From the NCBI GenBank assembly GCA_021772915.1, contig JAJFLB010000012.1, forward strand, positions 62,001 to 126,000: a stretch of 64,000 bases of DNA, read 5' to 3'. This document shows, piece after piece, positions 8,353 through 16,571 of the stretch. The stretch comes from Gammaproteobacteria bacterium. GTDB lineage: Bacteria > Pseudomonadota > Gammaproteobacteria > Xanthomonadales > SZUA-36. A program made the translations under genes and the position numbers. The notes under the pieces were generated by a model that made no database searches, was not told the DNA's origin, and saw nothing but the letters and a program-made list of their open reading frames with translations. How positions within the stretch are numbered: position 1 is the first letter of the stretch; every line of letters starts with the position of its first letter.

Positions 8353-8656
8353 CTTCTGCACGCAAATGAAACGGGGGTAGTCTGCAAGGCAACGAGCCCA
8401 GTCTCCCTTTGCACGATCTGAAGATAGTAACCGAGGTATTTTGAGGAAAAGACCCCGGTATTGTTTGGACGCCCATTCATTGTTCTTTTCTGTGCTTTGT
8501 TATACATTATTTGCTTGGTAGGGATATTCTGTCGGCTGACAAACGGCGAATCATGTTGGGGTCTGCCACTCGTGTTCGTCGGTTTAGCAGCATGTTCAAC
8601 TGTTCTGCAACGGGCAAACCTGCCCTTTTATAACGCTCCAGCGAGGGCAAGAAATA
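8353..8656. other. Non-coding stretch before the TauE-type exporter
   Basis: About 300 bp without a convincing gene. Near its end GGGCA (8612-8616) and TGCCC (8621-8625) form a 5-bp stem with loop AACC followed by TTTT, a weak terminator-like hairpin only 28 bp before the exporter start. It could end a leader transcript. Nothing else stands out. Confidence 0.3.
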
Positions 8657-9631
8657 ATGGATTTCAGTCTCTATTGGTTCATGTTCCCCGTATCAATCAT
8701 GGTGGCGACTGTCGCGATGATGAGCGGTATCGGTGGTGCGGCGTTTTTCACTCCGCTCTTTCTTGTGGTATTCCCACTGTTGGGACCTGAATATGTGATC
8801 ACCCCGGTGCAAGCCGTCGGTACCGCGTTGCTTATCGAGACCTTCGGTTTTTCCTCTGGCTTTGTTGGTTATTATCGCAAGGGATTGATCGATTTCAGAT
8901 CAGCCGTGCCTTTCATCGCCGTCGCGGTTCCCATTGGCATTGTTGGTGCCTTGCTGGCCGGTGAAGTGCCGGGCTGGACGATAACGGGTGGCTACGCGCT
9001 CCTCATGGTGGTGTTGGGCACGGTCATGCTGCGACACCATGAACAGGTGGAGATTCCACTGGATGAAGTGGCACTCGAAGAAACCATGGAAGGGCACAAG
9101 GGTTCTGCGTCACACGCGACCGCGGTCCCGTTTGGCACCCACTCGGTCGGTGCGGCACGGTCTTCGGCGGGCACTCGCACCATCACGGGTCGGGACGGAC
9201 AGATTTATACATTCGCCATCCCGCGCCAGGGCATCGCCTCGCTGGTGACGGCCACGGGTGCATTGCTGACCGGGCTTTTATCTGTTGGCATTGGTGAGGT
9301 GACCATGCCCCAACTGGCTAAACGTAACCGTGTACCGATCCCGGTTGCTGCTGCCACTTCGGTGTTGGTGGTGATTGTCACCGTGGCGCTTACTTCATTC
9401 ACCCATGTTGGTGCATTGATCAAGGGTGGCGGGTTTTCTGCAGTACCCTGGCATCTGGTGGTCTATGCTGTGCCGGCCGTGGTCATCGGTGGTCAGATTG
9501 GCCCGCGCATGCAGGGCAGGGTTGCCCACAAGACCATGGAAAGGGCAATCGGCAGCCTGTTTCTGGTAATCGCCGTGGCCATGGTATTTGTTGCCTACTT
9601 CAAGTTCATGGCGCTCAGCAGTGGGCACTGA
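8657..9631 (+). CDS. Sulfite exporter TauE/SafE family membrane protein
   Basis: 324 residues with about eight hydrophobic segments in two halves around a polar cytoplasmic loop (~125-190, HHEQVEIPLDEV to GRDGQIYTF). Both halves carry the family repeats: MSGIGGAAFFTPLFLV with PVQAVGTALLIETFG in the first, GLLSVGIGEVTMPQLAKR with PVAAATSVLVVIVT in the second. TauE/SafE proteins move small anions such as sulfite, sulfoacetate or other organosulfonates, or act as uncharacterised exporters. A GAGGGC before the ATG serves as a weak ribosome-binding site. No sulfonate gene is adjacent. If the acyl-CoA dehydrogenase at 5040 is truly DmdC-like, a sulfur theme would fit, but this is speculation. Confidence 0.85.
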   Translation: MDFSLYWFMFPVSIMVATVAMMSGIGGAAFFTPLFLVVFPLLGPEYVITPVQAVGTALLIETFGFSSGFVGYYRKGLIDFRSAVPFIAVAVPIGIVGALLAGEVPGWTITGGYALLMVVLGTVMLRHHEQVEIPLDEVALEETMEGHKGSASHATAVPFGTHSVGAARSSAGTRTITGRDGQIYTFAIPRQGIASLVTATGALLTGLLSVGIGEVTMPQLAKRNRVPIPVAAATSVLVVIVTVALTSFTHVGALIKGGGFSAVPWHLVVYAVPAVVIGGQIGPRMQGRVAHKTMERAIGSLFLVIAVAMVFVAYFKFMALSSGH

Positions 9632-9693
9632 GCGCGGGATCACCAATTAAAGATACTGAAGGCCACGTGTTGCCGGCATTTATGGTTCCATAA

Positions 9694-9710
9694 CCCCATT
9701 TAGTAATACA
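9694..9710. repeat. 17-bp shared motif, copy 2 (CCCCA-T-TTAGTAATACA)
   Basis: This is the second copy of the motif at 5015-5031, 122 bp upstream of moaA. A hairpin (GCGGAT 9734-9739 / ATCCGC 9746-9751, 6-nt loop) follows 23 bp later. The position differs from copy 1 (8 bp before a start codon), so a common role is uncertain. Confidence 0.35.
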
Positions 9711-9831
9711 ATCCTTACTCTATTATGTCCGGAGCGGATTTTACGATCCGCAGGTCTCTTACCCTGGAAGAAAAGTGAGTTTTTGACCCAATGAATTGCA
9801 AATCAGCTTGTCGTTTAAAGTGAAATAGCCT

Positions 9832-10869
9832 ATGCGTCCAGATGAGAGGGATAAATTTCTGTCAAGTGACAAGCTGGGCCGCCCCTTACACGACCTGCGC
9901 ATTTCGGTCACAGATAAGTGTAATTTTCGTTGCCCCTATTGCATGCCGGCGGAAAAATATCATGAGAACTACGACTTTCTTAAGGGAGAGCAACTGCTGG
10001 GCTTTGGGGAAATCACTCGCCTGGCACGTATCTACACCAGCCTGGGGGTGAGAAAAGTTCGCCTCACGGGTGGCGAGCCGTTATTGCGGCAAGGACTCGC
10101 CAACCTGATTGAAGAGTTGTGTGCGATAGAAGAGGTGGAAGACATCGCTTTGACCACCAATGGCTCCTTGCTGGAGAATAAGGTCGAGGTGCTTGCAGCT
10201 GCAGGGCTTGACCGCGTGACGGTCAGTCTCGATTCGGTCGACGATGCGGTTTTTGGAAATATGACCGGGGGGCGAGAGTGTTTGCCAGACGTGCTTGCCG
10301 GAATCTTTGCGGCACAGCGTGCCGGTCTTGCACCGGTCAAGGTCAACGCTGTGGTAATGCGCGGCAATAATGAGGAAGGTGTTCTGGAGCTGCTGAATTT
10401 TTTTCGGGGTACCGGGATCATCGTGCGACTGGTAGAGTTTATGGATGTGGGCACCATCAACCAGTGGAGCCGCGACAGAATCGTGCCCTATACCGAATTA
10501 TTGGAACGGATCAACCGGCGCTGGCCGCTTGAGTCGTTGGAAAAGAATTATGCGGGTGAAGTCGCCAATCGCTATCGTTACAAAGATGGGCAAGGCGAGG
10601 TGGGTTTTATCAACTCGATAACCCAGCCTTTTTGCACGAGTTGTTCACGTGCCCGGTTGTCGGCAGACGGCAAGATGTATTCCTGTCTGTTCGCGGCCGA
10701 GGGACTGGACTTGCGTACACCACTGCGCAAAGGTGCAACTGACGCAGAAATAAGGTCACTGATGGTTGGCAAGTGGATTGGGCGTGATGACCGCTACAGT
10801 ATGGATCGCGCCGCCGCGAGGCAGGCAAAAAAAGGGGACCGCATTGAAATGTTCTACATCGGCGGTTAG
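9832..10869 (+). CDS. moaA: GTP 3',8-cyclase MoaA (molybdenum cofactor biosynthesis)
   Basis: 345 residues. The radical SAM cluster ligands are Cys30, Cys34 and Cys37 (TDKCNFRCPYCMP). The C-terminal substrate cluster ligands are Cys268, Cys271 and Cys285 (FCTSCSRARLS ... MYSC) with the exact MoaA spacing, and the protein ends in the essential double glycine (YIGG). It converts GTP to 3',8-cyclo-GTP, the first step of Moco synthesis. No other moa gene is near. The product serves the two molybdoenzymes encoded at 38.4-46.9 kb. The TAG stop (10867-10869) lies in the left terminus of the palindromic element that follows, so the insertion abuts or supplies the gene end. No strong Shine-Dalgarno is seen. 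Confidence 0.95.
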   Translation: MRPDERDKFLSSDKLGRPLHDLRISVTDKCNFRCPYCMPAEKYHENYDFLKGEQLLGFGEITRLARIYTSLGVRKVRLTGGEPLLRQGLANLIEELCAIEEVEDIALTTNGSLLENKVEVLAAAGLDRVTVSLDSVDDAVFGNMTGGRECLPDVLAGIFAAQRAGLAPVKVNAVVMRGNNEEGVLELLNFFRGTGIIVRLVEFMDVGTINQWSRDRIVPYTELLERINRRWPLESLEKNYAGEVANRYRYKDGQGEVGFINSITQPFCTSCSRARLSADGKMYSCLFAAEGLDLRTPLRKGATDAEIRSLMVGKWIGRDDRYSMDRAAARQAKKGDRIEMFYIGG

Positions 10870-11167
10870 CCCGCATATTGCACCAGCCGTTCTCGGGCCA
10901 CCAGACACCCTATTGAATTGATGAAAACATGTCATTGTCCTTCATGAACTCAATAACACAATTTGTACCTGGCCCGAGCCCTATCACGGTCTTGGCTTGT
11001 GGCCCAGGCCAGTCTCTCTACCGGTTTCCGGTCTCACCTTCCCCAGACACAACGGGACTTGAACTTCCCTCCATCCATAGCTATGGCTATGGCTCTCAGT
11101 CCAGTTCGGCGTCCAGTTGCGCCTGTACTGCGCCAATATCCGGGATGCTGGTGCAATATGCGGGCTA
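10867..11167. mobile_element. MITE-like element, ~301 bp, 20-bp perfect terminal inverted repeats
   Basis: TAGCCCGCATATTGCACCAG (10867-10886) is repeated inverted and perfectly at 11148-11167, ending ...GCGGGCTA. The interior encodes no transposase. It carries nested inverted repeats: CTCGGGCCA (10892-10900) with TGGCCCGAG (10970-10978), enclosing 10911-10925 with 10941-10955 (13 of 15 paired). The termini begin and end in TA, as for IS630/Tc1-type elements that duplicate TA. Related termini occur at 30119, 54111, 55458 and 59881. No autonomous partner lies in the window. It separates moaA from the radical SAM gene; the first gene-free 390 bp after moaA is essentially this element. Confidence 0.6.
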
Positions 11168-11259
11168 GGGGGACTAAATCGATTTGTTGATAAGTGATAC
11201 TCTGGCCCCATTTCCTAACTCACCGCAGAATAATTAGTCAGCAACATGACGTGACCCCC

Positions 11260-12201
11260 ATGGATACACAGCCACAACAGAAACCCAACTCAATATTCAT
11301 TTTCCATATGGATATCGTTCACGGATGCCAACTCAAGTGTGTCGGTTGTCCCAATTCGACCATATTGGATAAGGTTAAACGTATCACGGTTGAGGATTTC
11401 TCAACCATATTGGGAAATGTTGATGTCGAGCATATTCACACCCTGCGGTTATTCAATTTTGGTGAACCGCTTTTGCATCGCCAACTGGATAAAATAGTGG
11501 CTGAAATACCCAAGCAAAAGTGGCAAACATCTTTTGTAGAAATATCGACGAATGCACAACACGTCGATTGGGATAATTTTACAGAAATGCTGAAATTGCA
11601 GGTGGTCAACAAGATTGTTGTGAGTTGTGACGGAGATGGGTCCGCAGAGAAATATGAAGCCCTGCGGCCTCCGGGAAAAATGGACAAAATGTTGCATTTC
11701 CTGAAGAAAACCCGGCAACTGTGTGAGCGCTGGTCACCGGCAACCCAGCTAATCACACGCAGCATCATTGAGACCGATGAGGACAAAGAGAACTGGCAGA
11801 GAATTCTACGGCCCCTGGGTTGGGAGCCTGAATTCCGGAAGTGGATGCTATTGCCTGGTTCGGCAGAAAATCCTTCACAGCGCAGCGGCAAAGGTGTCAG
11901 TGGTCCCTGCGTCTTCATGGCCGACAGCGATGAGTTCACAGGCAATACCTGGCATGGTGATATTAACGTTCTGTATGTTGACGCCGACGGTACCTCAGTA
12001 CCCTGTTGCTATCACCCCAGGGCGGGTGTTTTTGGCAATCTGCTGGAGCAGAAATACAGTGAAGTCATGGCTGGGCGCAAACGGGCTGAATTTAAGTTGA
12101 GAATGGAAACAGACCGAAAACGCATGTCGGTCTGTGGTCAATGTGACATGGGTCCTGTGGGTGATGAGGGGCCTTCATTTTCTGCGGCATTCGCACTTTA
12201 G
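11260..12201 (+). CDS. Orphan radical SAM/SPASM-type enzyme
   Basis: 313 residues from the ATG at 11260; a GTG at 11194 would add 22 residues close to the repeat element and lacks support. Cys23, Cys27 and Cys30 (CQLKCVGC) bind the SAM [4Fe-4S] cluster, followed by LFNFGEPLLH as the SAM-contacting GGE-like motif. The C-terminus has a SPASM-like set: VPCCYHPRAGVFGNL and a later CGQCDMG, suggesting an auxiliary cluster. SPASM proteins modify peptides or small molecules. No precursor peptide, protease or transporter is next to it, so the substrate is unknown. It is convergent with the PLP enzyme, with a hairpin between them. Confidence 0.78.
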   Translation: MDTQPQQKPNSIFIFHMDIVHGCQLKCVGCPNSTILDKVKRITVEDFSTILGNVDVEHIHTLRLFNFGEPLLHRQLDKIVAEIPKQKWQTSFVEISTNAQHVDWDNFTEMLKLQVVNKIVVSCDGDGSAEKYEALRPPGKMDKMLHFLKKTRQLCERWSPATQLITRSIIETDEDKENWQRILRPLGWEPEFRKWMLLPGSAENPSQRSGKGVSGPCVFMADSDEFTGNTWHGDINVLYVDADGTSVPCCYHPRAGVFGNLLEQKYSEVMAGRKRAEFKLRMETDRKRMSVCGQCDMGPVGDEGPSFSAAFAL

Positions 12202-12256
12202 ACCAGTCCTGCTGAGCGCACTCAATAGTCCGCGGGTATGGCGATCCGGGAATAAT

Positions 12257-12278
12257 GGGGTCAGCCTGTTCTGACCCC
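12257..12278. terminator. Hairpin between convergent genes
   Basis: GGGGTCAG (12257-12264) and CTGACCCC (12271-12278) form a perfect 8-bp stem with a 6-nt loop, midway between the radical SAM gene (+) and the PLP enzyme (-). It is symmetrical and so could act on both strands. No T-run follows on either side, so strict intrinsic termination is doubtful. Confidence 0.4.
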
Positions 12279-12285
12279 GCGTTAC

Positions 12286-13302
12286 CTAATCCTTGTCCAG
12301 GTATTTCGCATAGGCACTCATGTACTTGGTGGCGTTGTCGGGTGAAATCACAACGGCCTTTCCATTCGCTGCCTCAGCCACACTGGCAGCCGCGTGCAGC
12401 ACGGCGCCCGTTGTGGGCCCTACCATGATTCCTTCCGTTCGTGCCAGGCGGATACCGGTTTCAAAGGCGTCACGATCATCCACGGCGATAATGTCGTCAA
12501 TCAGCGAGTAGTCAAGAATTTTTGGTTTGAATTCATCGGGCAGATCGGAGATTCTCTTGATGCCTGACAACTCGTGCTCTCTCGCGCTGGGCTCAATACC
12601 GATAATCTTGATATCCGGGTTGCGCTCTTTCAGGTAACGGCCAACACCGGTGATCGTTCCACAGGTACCAAAAGCGGCAAAGAAATAATCGATGTCACCA
12701 CCCGTCTGGTTCCAGATTTCCGGGCCGGTTGTATGGTAGTGTGCCTCGACGTTGAGCTCGTTTTCGTATTGGTTGGGACTTACATATTTGCCTTTGTAAG
12801 CCTCACTTTCGACCATGCTTTTCACCACGCCACGGGCCCCTTCGGTTGGAAACAAAGGACACAAATCGTCCTCGACTTCCAGCAACCCCGCACCGAGAAA
12901 ACGTAACAGGGTCTTCTTTTCTTCCGGGGTGGCTTCGGGCACGGCCAGTTCGATGTCAGTGTCCTGGGAGTTCGCCAGTGCGGCCAGCGCAATTCCGGTG
13001 TTGCCTGCGGTTGGCTCGGCCAGCACTTGACCGTCCTTGAGTGGTGTACCGCGTAGCAGGTACAGGGCGGTGCGATCTTTAATTGAACCAAAAGGATTGA
13101 ATGCTTCGAGCTTAACGTAAATCTCGAATCCCGACACCGGGTTATAGCGCTCGCTGAGCTTCACCATGGGTGTGGGATTGTCCAGGTTGGCGACGAGATC
13201 CGCGATGTTGTCGTATACGCGTTGCGGTTTTCCTAATGCCGCTTCCTCTTGCCTGGAGATACTCCGGCGTGCGAGTTTGTTCTGGATGGCTGACGATTTC
13301 AT
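12286..13302 (-). CDS. Cysteine synthase-like PLP-dependent enzyme
   Basis: 338 residues of the fold-type II PLP family (CysK/CysM/CBS). Lys75 in NPFGSIKDR binds PLP; the usual CysK/CysM sequence is NPGGSVKDR, so Phe/Ile here departs from the consensus. The phosphate loop appears as FGTCGTITG and the substrate loop as PTAGNTGIALA. The ~30-residue N-terminal extension resembles a flexible arm. It probably catalyses beta-replacement on O-acetylserine, O-phosphoserine or serine, or a desulfhydrase reaction. It has a good AAGGAG ahead of the ATG. No other sulfur gene is adjacent. The family is certain; the CysK versus CysM versus CBS role is not. Confidence 0.8.
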   Translation of the reverse strand: MKSSAIQNKLARRSISRQEEAALGKPQRVYDNIADLVANLDNPTPMVKLSERYNPVSGFEIYVKLEAFNPFGSIKDRTALYLLRGTPLKDGQVLAEPTAGNTGIALAALANSQDTDIELAVPEATPEEKKTLLRFLGAGLLEVEDDLCPLFPTEGARGVVKSMVESEAYKGKYVSPNQYENELNVEAHYHTTGPEIWNQTGGDIDYFFAAFGTCGTITGVGRYLKERNPDIKIIGIEPSAREHELSGIKRISDLPDEFKPKILDYSLIDDIIAVDDRDAFETGIRLARTEGIMVGPTTGAVLHAAASVAEAANGKAVVISPDNATKYMSAYAKYLDKD

Positions 13303-13608
13303 GGTAGCGCTCTCCTTGGTGTCTAGTTGACCGGGGGGCGTACGGAAATCTTCCGCCCCGATTTGCCGGTGCGGTTTTGTCTGTAAATTTAGTTGATCAG
13401 GTAAGTATTTTCAGACACCGCACGGCTGGATGTTGCCCATACAAGCGCAACAGCAACATAGACACATGCGGTTAGAGGAAATATTCATTGGCTCCAGACT
13501 AGCCTTAACAGTCTGCCGCTGTCAACAAAGTTGCAGGAAGGTGCCAAAGAGGTATTTACCAATTGCTCAGCTTTAGATACGCTCCACTGACACCGTCGGG
13601 TTGAAATC
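13303..13608. other. Divergent intergenic region with a hairpin
   Basis: About 300 bp between the divergent PLP enzyme and aminotransferase genes, so it must hold both promoters. A bulged hairpin is visible at 13335-13359: GGGGC and GGAA pair with TTCC and GCCCC around ATC. GACT (13498-13501) and AGTC (13510-13513) form a short inverted repeat. I find no clear -35/-10 pair or riboswitch. Confidence 0.3.
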
Positions 13609-14853
13609 ATGAGTACAAGGTCGTCAAGAAAGCAGGTAGGCACAAATCGAATTCTCGCGGATGTGAGTTATGAAATTCGTGGAGAGCTTGCGGCGCAAGC
13701 CGTCGAGTTGGAGCGACAGGGATACGAAGTCATTTCACTTAACATCGGAAATCCTGGTTTGTTTGGCTATCGGACACCGGAGACCATGCGCCTGGCCATG
13801 ATTGAAAACCTGGGTCAAAGCGAAGCCTATAGTCACCAGAAAGGTATCTTTCCAGCACGTGAAGCGGTCGTCATGCAGCAGCAGAACCGGGGTGTAATGA
13901 ACGTCACCGTAGATGATGTTTTTATGGGCAACGGTGTAAGCGAGTGCATCGACCTTGCATTGCGTGCCCTGCTCAACGGCGGTGATGAGGTATTGGTTCC
14001 CAGCCCGGATTATCCTCTATGGAGCGCTGCAGTTGCTCTCAATCAGGGCACACCGGTCTATTACAACTGTCTACCACAAGACGGTTTTCAACCCGACCCG
14101 GATGAAATTCGCAGCTTGTTGACATCACGCACCCGCGCCATCGTATTGATCAACCCAAATAATCCCACAGGGGCTGTTTATGGCCGGGAATTACTGGAAG
14201 AAATCGCCCGCATCGCTGAGCAGAACAGCTTGGTTGTTTTCAGCGATGAAATCTACGATCAGATGCTCTATGAAGACGCAAAACACATTCCCATGGCGAC
14301 CCTGGTCCATGACACTTTGTGCGCGACGTTCAACGGGCTGTCAAAGATTTACCGGGCTTGTGGCTACCGCGTGGGTTGGATAACGTTTAGTGGTGCACGC
14401 GACGGCGCTACGCAATATCTGCATGCCGTTGAATTAATGGCATCACTGCGATTGTGTGCCAACGTGCCAGGGCAGTGGGCGGTGCAGACCGCGTTGGGTG
14501 GCTATCAAAGTATCCAGGAACTTACATTACCGGGTGGACGTTTGTATCAGGCACGTCAGGCAATCATTGATGGTGTCGGTGGCAGCCGTTTCATGTCGCT
14601 GTGCGAACCTGCGGGTGCCATGTATGCGTTTCCCGCTGTAGATACTACGATGTTCGAGGCCTTTGACGATCGGAAATTCGCCCTGGAACTGTTGCAGAAA
14701 AAACATGTACTCATCGCCCCGGGTAGCAGTTTCAATGTGCCGTACCGCAATCATTACCGTCTGACCACCTTGCCCACAGCGCGTAAGCTGGAGGTGGTTT
14801 TTGAGCGAATTGAAGAAGTGTTGGAATCCATGTCAGTTGCTACAGGATGCTGA
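13609..14853 (+). CDS. Alanine transaminase-like class I aminotransferase
   Basis: 414 residues of the aspartate-aminotransferase fold. Lys246 in FNGLSKIYRACGYRVGW is the PLP Schiff-base lysine. INPNNPTGAVYG and SDEIYDQMLY are the PLP-ring and pyridine-N contacts, and the C-terminal FNVPYRNHYRLTTLP supplies the carboxylate-binding arginine. The GLSK-x-YR-x-x-GYR-x-GW block and length match AlaA-type enzymes that make alanine from pyruvate and glutamate. It faces away from the cysteine-synthase-like gene and is convergent with the methyltransferase. The Shine-Dalgarno is weak. The general function is secure; the exact amino acid partner is inferred. Confidence 0.85.
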   Translation: MSTRSSRKQVGTNRILADVSYEIRGELAAQAVELERQGYEVISLNIGNPGLFGYRTPETMRLAMIENLGQSEAYSHQKGIFPAREAVVMQQQNRGVMNVTVDDVFMGNGVSECIDLALRALLNGGDEVLVPSPDYPLWSAAVALNQGTPVYYNCLPQDGFQPDPDEIRSLLTSRTRAIVLINPNNPTGAVYGRELLEEIARIAEQNSLVVFSDEIYDQMLYEDAKHIPMATLVHDTLCATFNGLSKIYRACGYRVGWITFSGARDGATQYLHAVELMASLRLCANVPGQWAVQTALGGYQSIQELTLPGGRLYQARQAIIDGVGGSRFMSLCEPAGAMYAFPAVDTTMFEAFDDRKFALELLQKKHVLIAPGSSFNVPYRNHYRLTTLPTARKLEVVFERIEEVLESMSVATGC

Positions 14854-14926
14854 ATACTTTTGTTCTTACTGGTGCCCGCCTGGTCCTGCAAACAGACCGA
14901 AACGAGCCCCATGACGCTGACCCCGA

Positions 14927-15484
14927 TTATGGTCGTGGTCTTCGGGTGACAATCTGGGCCACATATCGCTCCGGGTTTGGTCGCAGGCCTTCGAAACTAT
15001 GGATGATCTCCCAGGCCTGAAATGTCTCTCGCAACTCGCCTGGTTGGAGCAGGTAATCTGGATTATTGGGTCGGCCGAGGCGACCCTGGTCAACGGTGAA
15101 GGTTTCATATATCACCAGACCTCCTGGCATGACCGCTCTTTTGAGTGCCGGAAACAACGGGCGATGAAGATAGCAGAAACCCATGATGGCACCAAAGCTG
15201 ACCTTTGCCAGTGGCTCGGTTCCAGGTTTCTCAAGGTCAACTTGCCAGATGCGGCCGGACAGGTCAGCATCCGATAGATGCGTTCCCACGACCTCAAGGA
15301 CACTGGCGGATCTGTCGGCAAATACGACCGACACGCCGTGTTTTGCCAGTAATAGCCCATTACGTCCGCGTCCACAGGCAAGATCCAGAACCGGTAATGA
15401 TCGATCGAGGTCCACGAGCAGATTCAGGTGATCAATTAACAATCCGGACGGGGGGGCGATATGTGGGTTAACCCTTTGAATCAT
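14927..15484 (-). CDS. Class I SAM-dependent methyltransferase (TehB-like)
   Basis: 185 residues forming a single Rossmann methyltransferase domain. Motif I is VLDLACGRGRNGLLLAKHG (~33-51), the acidic residue after strand 2 is in VVFADRS, and motif IV/V lies in GFCYLHRPLFPALKRAVMPGG. The size and the GRGRNG signature resemble TehB-like or small-molecule thiol/metalloid methyltransferases. It overlaps the 3' end of the upstream membrane-protein gene by 17 nt, and a redoxin gene precedes that gene, so the three form a small minus-strand operon. No dedicated substrate domain is present. Confidence 0.8.
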   Translation of the reverse strand: MIQRVNPHIAPPSGLLIDHLNLLVDLDRSLPVLDLACGRGRNGLLLAKHGVSVVFADRSASVLEVVGTHLSDADLSGRIWQVDLEKPGTEPLAKVSFGAIMGFCYLHRPLFPALKRAVMPGGLVIYETFTVDQGRLGRPNNPDYLLQPGELRETFQAWEIIHSFEGLRPNPERYVAQIVTRRPRP

Positions 15485-15857
15485 TGTCGGAATTCATCAC
15501 CTGTCGATGGTACAGCGAATAATACCGAAGCTTTCCCGGGGCGTGTGAAATGACGGCGGAAATGATGATGATGACAAACAGCAAAAAAGAGTCCCAGTCC
15601 GGTTGCCAACCCAGCATGGCCAGCAAAACTAGTTTCAGAATGACCACGAATCCCCGCACCTGAATAATCCACAGCGGGTTTGCCAGCAGGTCCATCAACA
15701 TCATCAAAACACCGCTGGTCAGAGCCAGCCACCAGTAGTCGATCCACAGCTCTTTATCGAGGCCAAACAAAATACCGCCACCCACACCGAAAACGGCCAA
15801 CAGGTGAATGGTGCGCATACTGATCTTGGACCAGCGTTTGATGTCAATGCTGTTCAC
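15468..15857 (-). CDS. Small integral membrane protein, unknown function
   Basis: 129 residues with about four hydrophobic segments (~16-34, 41-60, 66-83, 90-106) and a polar tail rich in Asn/Asp/Ser (HRQVMNSDNDSKG). It has no recognised motif. Its start lies inside the 3' end of the redoxin gene (4-nt overlap) and its 3' end overlaps the methyltransferase start, so translation of the three is coupled. Membrane partners of redoxins are often electron carriers, but no cysteine pair is present here. Confidence 0.65.
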   Translation of the reverse strand: MNSIDIKRWSKISMRTIHLLAVFGVGGGILFGLDKELWIDYWWLALTSGVLMMLMDLLANPLWIIQVRGFVVILKLVLLAMLGWQPDWDSFLLFVIIIISAVISHAPGKLRYYSLYHRQVMNSDNDSKG

Positions 15858-16426
15858 AGACCAAGATTGTCTATTGCAGCAAGTACGGTGTCGATCTGCG
15901 GTCGCTTGCGATAGCTCTTTTCTGCAAATTTTGCCCGCACGAGCCCCTGAGTGTCGATGACGATGATTCCGGGATGCGGAATACCAAAACCGCGGGAGCC
16001 CGGTTTCTGCCGTTTGTTGAGAATCCCGAATTTCGTGACCACCCTGGACTGTGGATCAGAAAGAAGCGTCAGGTATTCCAAGTGCTTGAGATAAAAGGGT
16101 TTCAGTGTTGCAACCGGGTCGTAGCTCAAGGTGACCAGGCGAATACCACGTGTCGTGAAGTCATTAACCCGCATGTCCAGTTCCTTGACCTGGGCCTTGC
16201 AATAGCGGCACCAGTCCAGTGAACGCAGGAACACAATTGCGAGACCCTTTGTTCCAACCAATGTATCGAAGGACTGTCGGTTGCCGTCCTGGTCCACGGT
16301 CTCCAGCTGGTCGACAATCGTGCTCCCGAGTTCCGGGCCCCAGGCTTCATCGATCGCTGCTCCGGTAGCGCTGGAAAAAAGAAGCAGGAGGAAAGTCATT
16401 CGGCCTGTATGAAGTATTTTTCTCAT
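15854..16426 (-). CDS. Exported AhpC/TSA-type redoxin with CxxC
   Basis: 190 residues from the ATG at 16426; an upstream in-frame start at 16522 would add 32 residues that do not look like protein. A signal peptide (1-23, FLLLLFSSATGAA) sends it to the periplasm. The thioredoxin-like domain has LRSLDWCRYCKAQ with Cys73 and Cys76, then VTLSYDP and GIPHPGIIVIDTQG, including the cis-Pro region. It is therefore a thiol-disulfide or peroxide-reducing protein. It leads a three-gene minus-strand unit with a membrane protein and a methyltransferase. It is divergent from the second radical SAM gene (145 bp apart). Confidence 0.75.
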   Translation of the reverse strand: MRKILHTGRMTFLLLLFSSATGAAIDEAWGPELGSTIVDQLETVDQDGNRQSFDTLVGTKGLAIVFLRSLDWCRYCKAQVKELDMRVNDFTTRGIRLVTLSYDPVATLKPFYLKHLEYLTLLSDPQSRVVTKFGILNKRQKPGSRGFGIPHPGIIVIDTQGLVRAKFAEKSYRKRPQIDTVLAAIDNLGL

Positions 16427-16571
16427 TAATTCACTGTAGCACCAATGATACAAACAGGTAAATTGGCCATTGCAAGTGGCGAGAAGAGACACCGGCGAAT
16501 GATCTACATCAAGGTAATTCAAGTTTTTTGTGATTATACTGCACGGCTTTATAGCTGTGTACGAAATACTT

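Noticed and set aside
8461-8790. 109-codon frame before the TauE-type gene
   Set aside because: It overlaps the better-supported transporter start in another frame, lacks a ribosome-binding site and reads as Cys/Trp-rich low-quality protein.
9734-9751. Hairpin upstream of moaA as a Moco riboswitch
   Set aside because: Only one 6-bp stem is visible; the multi-stem Moco aptamer is not recognisable, and there is no second stem or sequestered ribosome-binding site.
11054-11070. tRNA T-arm-like sequence on the minus strand (AGTTCAAGTCCC)
   Set aside because: The TTCAAGT loop is present, but the flanking bases do not form a T-stem and no acceptor, D or anticodon arm can be drawn. It lies inside the MITE-like element.
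11260-12201. RiPP biosynthesis cluster around the radical SAM gene
   Set aside because: No short precursor ORF, leader-binding domain, protease or exporter is present within several kb.
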